The notes beneath the pieces were generated by a model. That model was not told the origin of the DNA, ran no database searches, and saw only the letters and a program-made list of their open reading frames with translations. Positions 1 to 4,636 of a stretch of DNA of 5,589 nt are shown here, in pieces (the first letter of the stretch is position 1; every line of letters starts with the position of its first letter). The position numbers and the translations under genes were made by a program. Source of the stretch: Verrucomicrobiota bacterium (lineage in GTDB: Bacteria; Verrucomicrobiota; Verrucomicrobiia; Limisphaerales; DSYF01); contig JALOTU010000184.1 of assembly GCA_025457725.1 (NCBI GenBank), positions 1 to 5,589 of the forward strand, written 5' to 3'.

Positions 1-71
1 CGGAAGCCTGGGAGAACTTGAAAGATGGGGTCGAAGCTGCCATGAAGGATCTGCGGGATGGCCTCAGCTAG
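1..71 (+). CDS. C-terminal end of a charged helical protein (partial)
   Basis: An open frame enters from the left edge (codons from position 3) and stops at TAG 69-71. The visible tail is 22 residues and reads EAWENLKDGVEAAMKDLRDG followed by LS. It is highly charged, with aromatic and leucine residues spaced as in an amphipathic helix. This resembles the C-terminus of small coiled-coil stress proteins that end in repeated 'W-x-x-L-K-x-G-V/A' segments, but too little is present to assign a family. The gene runs in the same direction as the large hydrolase and ends 176 bases before it, so co-transcription is possible but not shown. That the frame is coding is plausible; the family is a guess. 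Confidence 0.45.
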   Translation, partial: EAWENLKDGVEAAMKDLRDGLS

Positions 72-78
72 GGCCTGG

Positions 79-98
79 CAGGAACGTGTGTTTTCCTG
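79..98. repeat. Short inverted repeat after the first stop codon
   Basis: CAGGAA (79-84) and TTCCTG (93-98) form a perfect 6-bp stem with an 8-base loop, starting 7 bases after the TAG of the partial upstream gene. No T-run follows, so it is at best a weak or factor-assisted terminator. A second 5-bp inverted repeat, GCCGA (126-130) and TCGGC (137-141), lies in the same leader. I see no convincing -35/-10 promoter in 72-247. Confidence 0.3.
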
Positions 99-247
99 AA
101 ATCCGGGAACTTCGAGGGATCTGAAGCCGACTCACATCGGCGGATGCGGTTCAAGGGGAATGGCGTGGCGTTTCCGGACTCGATGCTGACGGCGGATGAG
201 GCTACTTTCCAAGCCGTGCCGGGAACGAGTTGCTCAGCGCCATCCCC

Positions 248-2653
248 ATGATTGATCGCATCGAACGGTTGATACGAGGCTTCCGCCGCCGCATCAGTCG
301 CAGCGAATGGGCGATTCGGTGGCTCGGCCTGCCCGTGTCCGAAGGCACGGGCAGTCAGCCGGGCGTGGTCCTCATCCAGATGGACGGTCTGTCCCGGACG
401 CAGATGGAGCAGGCCATGAAGCGTGGGCGACTGCCCTTCCTGCGCGGACTGCTTGCCCACCAGCATTACGAAACGCACACCTTTTATCCCGGTCTGCCCT
501 CCAGCACGCCCGCCGTGCAGGCCGAACTGCATTACGGAGTCCGGGGTGCGGTGCCCAGCTTCGGGTTCATTGACCGCTCCACACAACGGGTTTTCACCAT
601 GTTAAGTCCGGATTCCGCGGCGGAAGTTGAAGCCCGCCTGCGACAAAAGGGTGAGGGGCTGCTTCAGGGCGGCAGCTCCTGGTCCAATATTTACCGGGGC
701 GGCGCCGCGGAGGAGGAAAGCCATTTCTGCGCGGCAAGCATGGGCTTTCGGGATTTGTTCCGCTCGCGGCCCCTGATCCGCCTGCTCACCTTTCCGCTGC
801 TGCACTTTTCCTCCCTGCTGAGAGCGGTGCTCCTGTTGGGACTCGAGTTCTGCATCGCGTTCCGTGATCTCTTTCGCGGCCTCACCCGGGGCGAAAGCCC
901 GCTCGAGGAGCTCAGGGCGGTGTTCAACCGGGTGTTTGTCTGCATCGGCCTGCGCGAACTGCTGACGATCGGGGTGAAAATTGATGTCGCCCGCGGATTG
1001 CCGATCATCCATGTGAACTTCGTGGGCTACGATGAGCAAGCTCATCGTCGCGGCCCGTCGTCAGCGTTCGCGCATTGGAGTCTCGGAGGCATTGACCGGG
1101 CGGTCAAAAGCATCTATCGGGCGGCACAACGCTCGGCCCGCCGCGACTACCAGGTGTGGGTGTTTTCGGATCACGGACAGGAGCGATGCCGGTTCTTTGA
1201 CCAGATCCAGGGCACAACACTCGAACACGTGATCGCCGACGCGCTGGAGGGTGCCGTCGGCGAAGCTGCCTCGCAGCAGAACGCGGGGGATCGGCCGGTG
1301 CGCACCCGCTTCCGTGGGGAACGAAGCCGTCAACGCAGTTTTGCCGAGTGGTTTCGCCAGGAGGTGCTGACACGGTTCGAGGAGCGGCCCTTCACGGTGA
1401 CGGCGCTTGGACCGGTAGGCCACCTTTATCTCAAGGAGAAACTTGATCTGCCGGCACAACGCACACTGGCCACCACACTCGTCGGGAAAGGAGGCGTGCC
1501 GGGTGCGCTGCTGTGCGATGCATCGGGGGGAGTGGAATGGTTCCATGCGAAAGGAAGCATTGCCCTGGCCACCAATACGCCCGACTTTCTGCCACACCCG
1601 GAATCATTGCGAAACACCCTGGTGCGGGATCTGGTGAATCTGTGCCATCACGAAAGCGCCGGGGACCTGGTGCTTCTGGGATGGGGACCGGATGTGCCGT
1701 TGGTCAGTTTCGCCAACGAACGCGGGTCTCATGCCGGACCCGGCCTTGAGGAAACACAGGGATTTGCCCTGCTTCCGGAATCCACCCCTCTCCCCGAGCA
1801 CCCCGGCGCATTCCTGCGTCCCACCGACTTGCGGGCGGCGGTGCGGCATGTTCTCGAACGGGAGACCCTGACCTCGCCTCGATCCAGGAAGGCGCCCTCC
1901 ATCAGGAGCGGATTGCGCGTCATGACCTACAATGTTCACAGTTGCCTGGGCATGGACGGGCGTGTGTCGCCGGGTCGCATTGCCCGTGTGATCGAGCGAT
2001 ACCAACCGGACCTCGTGGCCCTGCAGGAACTGGACTTTGGCCGCCTGCGATCACAGCGGCATGACCAGTCCCGGCTCATTGCCGGGCATCTGGGAATGCA
2101 CCTGACCTTCTGCCCGACCGTCATTGACCGCGACGAGCAGTATGGTCATGCCTTGCTCAGCCGGGTCCCCATGAAGGTTGTCCGGACCGAGATCCTCCGC
2201 GGCGCGGGCGGGACGCGCCATGTGGAGCCGCGGGGAGCGCTCTGGATGCGACTGAACCTCCTGGGGCGGGAAATCAACCTGATGAACACCCATCTTGGCC
2301 TGCGACGCAGGGAACGTCTGCTCCAGACGGCTGAATTGCTGGACCCCGACTGGATGGGCGCCATCGGCAGGGATGAACCGATCATTCTCTGCGGCGACTT
2401 CAACATGTCCCCGGGCAGCGCGCCGTATCGCGCGCTCACGCGACGGTTACAGGATGTGCAGCTCGCCCTGAGGCCTTTGCGACCGCTCAACACCTTCAGC
2501 ACATGGCGTCCGCTGTTGAGGATTGATCATATCCTGGTATCGCATCATTTCCGCCCCACCCAGGTTCTCGTGCCGCGCAATCACCTGACGCGTGTCGCTT
2601 CCGACCATCTGCCGCTCATCGCGGATCTCGTCGTTCAGGAATCCGCGTTCTGA
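248..2653 (+). CDS. Fused alkaline-phosphatase-superfamily phosphodiesterase and EEP-family hydrolase
   Basis: This 801-aa protein joins two metal-dependent phosphoesterase domains. Residues about 38-510 look like a type I phosphodiesterase/nucleotide pyrophosphatase. MDG (D46) is a metal ligand, PSSTPA (S86/T87) the likely nucleophile, YDEQAH (D262, H266) and SDHG (D308, H309) further metal ligands, and GSHAG (H495) the last metal histidine. Residues about 556-801 are an endonuclease/exonuclease/phosphatase (EEP) domain with YNVH (N562), QELD (E594), YGHALLSR (H634), NTHLG (H682), GDFN (D717, N719), IDH (D760) and SDH (D786, H787). Both active sites therefore appear complete. A hydrophobic/amphipathic block at about 176-205 interrupts the first domain and could touch the membrane. 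No signal peptide is obvious. The substrate is unknown; EEP relatives cleave nucleic acids, phosphoinositides or sphingomyelin. I chose ATG 248. An in-frame TTG at 230 would add six residues, and neither start has a clear Shine-Dalgarno site. The gene converges on the DUF883 gene. Confidence 0.9.
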   Translation: MIDRIERLIRGFRRRISRSEWAIRWLGLPVSEGTGSQPGVVLIQMDGLSRTQMEQAMKRGRLPFLRGLLAHQHYETHTFYPGLPSSTPAVQAELHYGVRGAVPSFGFIDRSTQRVFTMLSPDSAAEVEARLRQKGEGLLQGGSSWSNIYRGGAAEEESHFCAASMGFRDLFRSRPLIRLLTFPLLHFSSLLRAVLLLGLEFCIAFRDLFRGLTRGESPLEELRAVFNRVFVCIGLRELLTIGVKIDVARGLPIIHVNFVGYDEQAHRRGPSSAFAHWSLGGIDRAVKSIYRAAQRSARRDYQVWVFSDHGQERCRFFDQIQGTTLEHVIADALEGAVGEAASQQNAGDRPVRTRFRGERSRQRSFAEWFRQEVLTRFEERPFTVTALGPVGHLYLKEKLDLPAQRTLATTLVGKGGVPGALLCDASGGVEWFHAKGSIALATNTPDFLPHPESLRNTLVRDLVNLCHHESAGDLVLLGWGPDVPLVSFANERGSHAGPGLEETQGFALLPESTPLPEHPGAFLRPTDLRAAVRHVLERETLTSPRSRKAPSIRSGLRVMTYNVHSCLGMDGRVSPGRIARVIERYQPDLVALQELDFGRLRSQRHDQSRLIAGHLGMHLTFCPTVIDRDEQYGHALLSRVPMKVVRTEILRGAGGTRHVEPRGALWMRLNLLGREINLMNTHLGLRRRERLLQTAELLDPDWMGAIGRDEPIILCGDFNMSPGSAPYRALTRRLQDVQLALRPLRPLNTFSTWRPLLRIDHILVSHHFRPTQVLVPRNHLTRVASDHLPLIADLVVQESAF

Positions 2654-2670
2654 GCCGTGGCCCTCCGCCA

Positions 2671-2686
2671 TCGTGCGTCGGCACGA
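2671..2686. terminator. Perfect hairpin just after the hydrolase gene
   Basis: TCGTGC (2671-2676), loop GTCG, then GCACGA (2681-2686) is a perfect 6-bp stem with a tetraloop. It starts 18 bases after the stop of the large hydrolase gene. The position suits a transcript end or a 3'-protecting structure, but no U-tract follows, so intrinsic termination is uncertain. Confidence 0.4.
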
Positions 2687-2700
2687 AGACTCTGCGTGCT

Positions 2701-2742
2701 CTTGCATGCCGCCAATGCCCTGCCGGCTTGACGGCACGCAAG
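2701..2742 (-). terminator. Stem-loop between convergent genes, probable terminator for the DUF883 gene
   Basis: CTTGCATGCCG (2701-2711) and CGGCACGCAAG (2732-2742) pair over 11 positions with one A/C mismatch. In RNA from the minus strand that mismatch becomes a G-U wobble, so the stem is more stable in that direction. It lies 11 bases beyond the stop codon of the minus-strand DUF883 gene. No T-run is present on either side. The octamer TGCATGCC occurs twice here (2703-2710 and 2743-2750). Termination is inferred from position and structure only. Confidence 0.4.
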
Positions 2743-2753
2743 TGCATGCCCCC

Positions 2754-3062
2754 TCACCGCAGCCGCTGCCAGAGCCAGAATCCTCCGATGAGTGCAGCCA
2801 GCAAGGCCAGCCCGCTGCCCGTGGCTCCTACCGGATGATCCCGGACAACGCGTCCGGTGGCCCGCGCTGCGTCCGCAGCCCCCTCCGACAGCTGGTTCCA
2901 TCGCTGGCGCAGCAGATCCATGCTGGCGGAGAGTTTCTCACGTGCCTTGTCCAGTCCCTTGCCTGAGGCGCCCGTGGTCGATTCCAAAAGATCTTCGGCC
3001 TGTTGCAGCACCACCTTCAGGTCGTCCACCAACTGCTGTTCAATATGTCTTGGTGTAGTCAT
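2754..3062 (-). CDS. DUF883/ElaB/YqjD-like membrane-anchored protein
   Basis: The 102-aa protein has the layout of the DUF883 (ElaB/YqjD) family. A long charged helical region (residues about 6-75) starts with IEQQLVDDLKVVLQQAEDLL. Next is the short motif VVRDHPVGATGSG (72-84), which corresponds to the family's 'hx(N/H)PW-x-GxG' junction. A single C-terminal membrane helix (about 79-98) ends in the basic tail WQRLR. In E. coli, proteins of this family are inner-membrane anchored, bind ribosomes and accumulate in stationary phase. That role is family knowledge and is not shown here. The start at 3062 (ATG on the minus strand) gives the expected length, but no strong Shine-Dalgarno site precedes it. 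The gene is divergent from dodecin and convergent with the large hydrolase, so it is probably transcribed alone. Confidence 0.8.
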   Translation of the reverse strand: MTTPRHIEQQLVDDLKVVLQQAEDLLESTTGASGKGLDKAREKLSASMDLLRQRWNQLSEGAADAARATGRVVRDHPVGATGSGLALLAALIGGFWLWQRLR

Positions 3063-3242
3063 CTGTGGAACGATGCCGTCCCGTGCCGCCGGTCGCCATC
3101 GGGGATTCCCTGTAAATCACCTGCGATGATCCCGAGAAGCCCGAGGTGGAGGCGGCAAGAGAAAGACGAACTCCCACCCGAGTTGAAACACCGGGCGGCC
3201 GCGTTGCGGTGACGCCGGCGCATGCTATGTTCAACCTTCACC
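3063..3242. promoter_or_regulatory. Divergent intergenic region between DUF883 and dodecin genes
   Basis: This 180-bp gap must hold the promoters of both divergent genes. On the plus strand a weak -10-like TATGTT (3226-3231) lies close to the dodecin start, with only a poor -35 partner (TTGCGG, 3204-3209, 16-base spacer). If it is used, the dodecin leader would be only a few bases long. An 8-bp palindrome, CGCCGGCG (3213-3220), lies beside it and could bind a dimeric regulator. I could not identify a clear minus-strand promoter. Everything here beyond the gene arrangement is tentative. Confidence 0.3.
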
Positions 3243-3452
3243 ATGAAAGACCACATCTATAAAATCGTTCATCTCACCGGCACCTCCGAGAAATCCACCG
3301 AGGAAGCGGTCAACAATGCCATCAAGCGGGCGTCCAGAACCCTGCACCATTTGCGCTGGTTTGAAGTCACGGAAGTTCGCGGCGATATCGAGAACGGCGG
3401 CGTCAAGCACTGGCAGGTCACCCTCAAGGTGGGCTTCACACTTGAGGAATAG
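3243..3452 (+). CDS. Dodecin family flavin-binding protein
   Basis: The 69-aa protein matches dodecin along its whole length. It has the N-terminal strand HIYKIVHLTGTS (4-15), the helix EEAVNNAIKRASRTL (20-34), the core strand LRWFEVTEVRG (37-47) and the final strand VKHWQVTLKVGF (54-65). Dodecins assemble into hollow dodecamers that bind flavins (FMN, riboflavin or derivatives) and are thought to store or buffer them against photo- or redox damage. W39 matches the tryptophan that stacks on the flavin, and Q58 the glutamine that contacts the isoalloxazine ring. Residue 57 is Trp where many relatives have Tyr. I chose ATG 3243 over the in-frame ATG at 3222 because homology begins at KDHIYK. 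No Shine-Dalgarno site is evident. The gene is followed 67 bases later by the PLDc_N peptide gene on the same strand. Confidence 0.93.
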   Translation: MKDHIYKIVHLTGTSEKSTEEAVNNAIKRASRTLHHLRWFEVTEVRGDIENGGVKHWQVTLKVGFTLEE

Positions 3453-3479
3453 GCGGGAGTCCGAACAGGGCACAACCAA

Positions 3480-3495
3480 CCGCAGCTCGCTGCGG
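3480..3495 (+). repeat. Hairpin between dodecin and PLDc_N genes
   Basis: CCGCAG (3480-3485), loop CTCG, then CTGCGG (3490-3495) forms a perfect 6-bp stem with a tetraloop. It begins 27 bases after the dodecin stop and ends 11 bases before the Shine-Dalgarno site of the next gene. No U-run follows, so it may instead protect the dodecin mRNA 3' end or tune read-through into the downstream gene. Confidence 0.4.
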
Positions 3496-3519
3496 CCAGC
3501 AATAAAAAGGATCTCCAAC

Positions 3520-3693
3520 ATGGAAATTGTCGGTTTAATCATTCTCGCGCTGGACATCATCGCCATCGTCAAAGTCCTCACGGGCGGCGGATCAGTGGGG
3601 CATAAACTGCTGTGGATCCTGCTCATTCTTCTGCTGCCGGTGATCGGCATGGTCCTTTATTTTCTCCTTGGCCGCAGTCCGAAGGCCGTGTGA
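3520..3693 (+). CDS. Small PLDc_N-domain membrane protein
   Basis: The 57-aa protein consists almost entirely of two hydrophobic helices: residues 3-18 (IVGLIILALDIIAIVK) and about 29-50 (LLWILLILLLPVIGMVLYFL). They are joined by the loop VLTGGGSVGHK, and the tail is GRSPKAV. The pattern 'K-x-LW-hhhhhhPhhGhhhYFLLGR' is the hallmark of the PLDc_N domain found at the N-terminus of cardiolipin synthases. Here it stands alone without the phospholipase D catalytic part, as in many short stand-alone relatives of unknown function. The start is supported by AAGGA (3507-3511) with an 8-base spacer. The frame stays open upstream to 3316, but that part overlaps dodecin and is not coding. It may share a transcript with dodecin. 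Confidence 0.85.
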   Translation: MEIVGLIILALDIIAIVKVLTGGGSVGHKLLWILLILLLPVIGMVLYFLLGRSPKAV

Positions 3694-3741
3694 GTGGTTT
3701 GCCATTGAGGGTGATGACCACTGCTGCGATTCGCCGGACCT

Positions 3742-3765
3742 CCCCGGCAACCAAGGGTGCCGGGG
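3742..3765 (+). terminator. Strong hairpin downstream of the PLDc_N gene
   Basis: CCCCGGCA (3742-3749), an 8-base loop, then TGCCGGGG (3758-3765) forms a perfect 8-bp GC-rich stem, 48 bases after the PLDc_N stop codon. No U-tract follows, so it could be a factor-dependent terminator or an mRNA-stabilising structure. The rest of 3694-3848 shows no gene and no convincing promoter for trkH. Confidence 0.45.
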
Positions 3766-3850
3766 CGCTCGGAAGGGCAGTGCGCCGTTGTCGGTCAGAT
3801 CATCCCTGGGCGCCGCCGCAGGAGGGACTCATCCCGGCTTGAAATGAAAA

Positions 3851-3858
3851 AGGAGGTG
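3851..3858 (+). promoter_or_regulatory. Shine-Dalgarno site deciding the trkH start
   Basis: AGGAGGTG is a near-perfect anti-SD match and lies just before GTG 3861. The distance from the GGAGG core to the start is only 4 bases, slightly short. It supports GTG rather than a later start, and homology to TrkH begins immediately after it. Confidence 0.7.
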
Positions 3859-3860
3859 GC

Positions 3861-4502
3861 GTGAGTGAACAGGCGACCACGCTAATCTATGGCGTCCGAC
3901 CACGGGTCTGTGCCAAGTATGTTGGGCAGCTTTGCCTGGTATTGGCGGCGCTGACCCTCATTCCGCTGCTGGTGTCGTTGGCGTTTGGGGATCTCCGCAT
4001 CAGTCTCCGGTACGGAATCGTGGCGGGCGGACTGGGTTTGGCAGGCTTCTGGCCCGCGCGATTGCCCAGGCCGGAGCGGGTGCAAGTCAACGAAGGGATG
4101 GTGGTGGTCGCTCTGATCTTCCTGATCGCACCCCTGGTCATGGCTTATCCGATGATGGCCTCGGGCCTGGGCTTTGAGGATGCACTTTTCGAGACTGTTT
4201 CCGGTGCGACCACCACCGGCCTGAGCACGCAGGCGGACGTCGAATCCGCCCCCCGAACGTTTCTCTTCGCGCGGGCATGGATGCAATGGTATGGCGGACT
4301 GGGCGTCATGGTGCTGTCGTTGGGAATGGTCCTGCAACCGGGTCTGGTGGCCAAGGGCCTCGCGGCGGTCGAGGGAACAACGGGTGATCTGGCGGGGCGC
4401 CGCTGCGTCGGCGCTTGGCTGCGCGACACCGCAGCCCTGCCGACACGAAACCGCGGCGTGCCACTGCGGTTTTGGCTTGCTCGAAATGCGGAATTCCCCT
4501 GA
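3861..4502 (+). pseudogene. trkH: Truncated TrkH-family potassium uptake channel (N-terminal third)
   Basis: Residues 1-178 match the N-terminal part of TrkH/KtrB-type K+ transporters. A membrane helix lies at about 22-42 and another at about 50-65. A third at about 78-98 leads into the first pore loop, with the selectivity-filter segment ETVSGATTTGLST (111-123). A further helix follows, with the conserved WMQWYGGLGVMVLSLGM (140-156). Complete members have about 480 residues and four such pore repeats; this frame ends after 213 with only one. From about residue 179 the sequence (RRCVGAWLRD...) no longer looks like TrkH, and no other plus-strand frame continues the family. The break coincides with the first inverted repeat of the palindromic element that follows. 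With one of four pore segments it should not form a channel. GTG 3861 is backed by a strong Shine-Dalgarno site. No TrkA/KtrA partner gene is visible. A sequencing or assembly error remains possible. Confidence 0.8.
4395..4500. repeat. Cluster of perfect inverted repeats, REP/MITE-like, at the trkH breakpoint
   Basis: Three perfect inverted repeats are packed into 74 bases. GCGCCG/CGGCGC (4397-4402/4409-4414) and GGCTGCG/CGCAGCC (4417-4423/4430-4436) form adjacent 6- and 7-bp hairpins, each with a 6-base loop. ACCGCAG/CTGCGGT (4428-4434/4464-4470) is an alternative longer-range stem that competes with the second hairpin. A smaller pair, CACG/CGTG (4444-4447/4457-4460), lies inside it. The block starts exactly where TrkH homology stops. 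Its right boundary is uncertain and is set near 4500 only because the palindromes and the CG-rich texture fade there. Only one copy is seen in this window, so calling it a dispersed repeat is inference. Confidence 0.5.
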
Positions 4503-4636
4503 TGGCCAATACCGTGTCCGAGCGTAGATTAATCCTCAATGTGACCAGAGTCTCCGCCCTGCCGCATTAGGAGTGAGAACTTGCCGAAGCGGGGGACGGG
4601 GACGCAACCAACGGGAGTATTGAAGAAGAGGAATTG
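4503..4636. other. Gene-free spacer between the trkH remnant and transketolase
   Basis: No frame in this stretch gives a recognisable protein, and no tRNA-like fold or clear promoter is seen. It ends in a good ribosome binding site for transketolase, GAGG (4628-4631), five bases before ATG 4637. Together with 4395-4502, about 240 bases separate the last TrkH-like residue from the next gene. This stretch may include eroded sequence left after loss of the trkH 3' part. Confidence 0.5.

Noticed and set aside
230..247. TTG start six codons upstream of ATG 248 for the AP-EEP protein
   Set aside because: It is possible, but neither start has a convincing ribosome binding site and ATG is the simpler choice. 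The added residues carry no recognisable feature.
68..586. Long minus-strand open frame
   Set aside because: It overlaps the start of the AP-EEP gene, its translation shows no family features, and open antisense frames are expected in GC-rich coding DNA.
602..2005. Series of minus-strand open frames (602-1045, 1061-1597, 1604-2005)
   Set aside because: They are antisense to a gene whose catalytic motifs are all conserved. Their translations are low-complexity, rich in Arg/Gln/His, and match no family.
2592..2966. Plus-strand 124-codon open frame across the convergent gap
   Set aside because: It overlaps the end of the AP-EEP gene and the minus-strand DUF883 gene in other frames, and its composition is Pro/Ser/Arg-rich without motifs.
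3316..3519. Upstream extension of the PLDc_N frame
   Set aside because: It lies over dodecin in another frame. The ATG at 3520 has a well-placed Shine-Dalgarno site and begins exactly at the PLDc_N homology.
3882..4337. Minus-strand 151-codon open frame
   Set aside because: It is antisense to the conserved TrkH pore region; its translation is Gln/His/Arg-rich and unrecognisable.
4306..4539. Minus-strand frame through the palindromic cluster
   Set aside because: It reads through the inverted repeats and then antisense to trkH, as expected for a translated repeat, and shows no domain.
4388..4570. Plus-strand frame with a CSKC-like pair after the trkH break
   Set aside because: It does not continue TrkH, it crosses the hairpin cluster, and one C-x-x-C is too little to support a gene. 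The internal ATG at 4502 would give only 22 residues.
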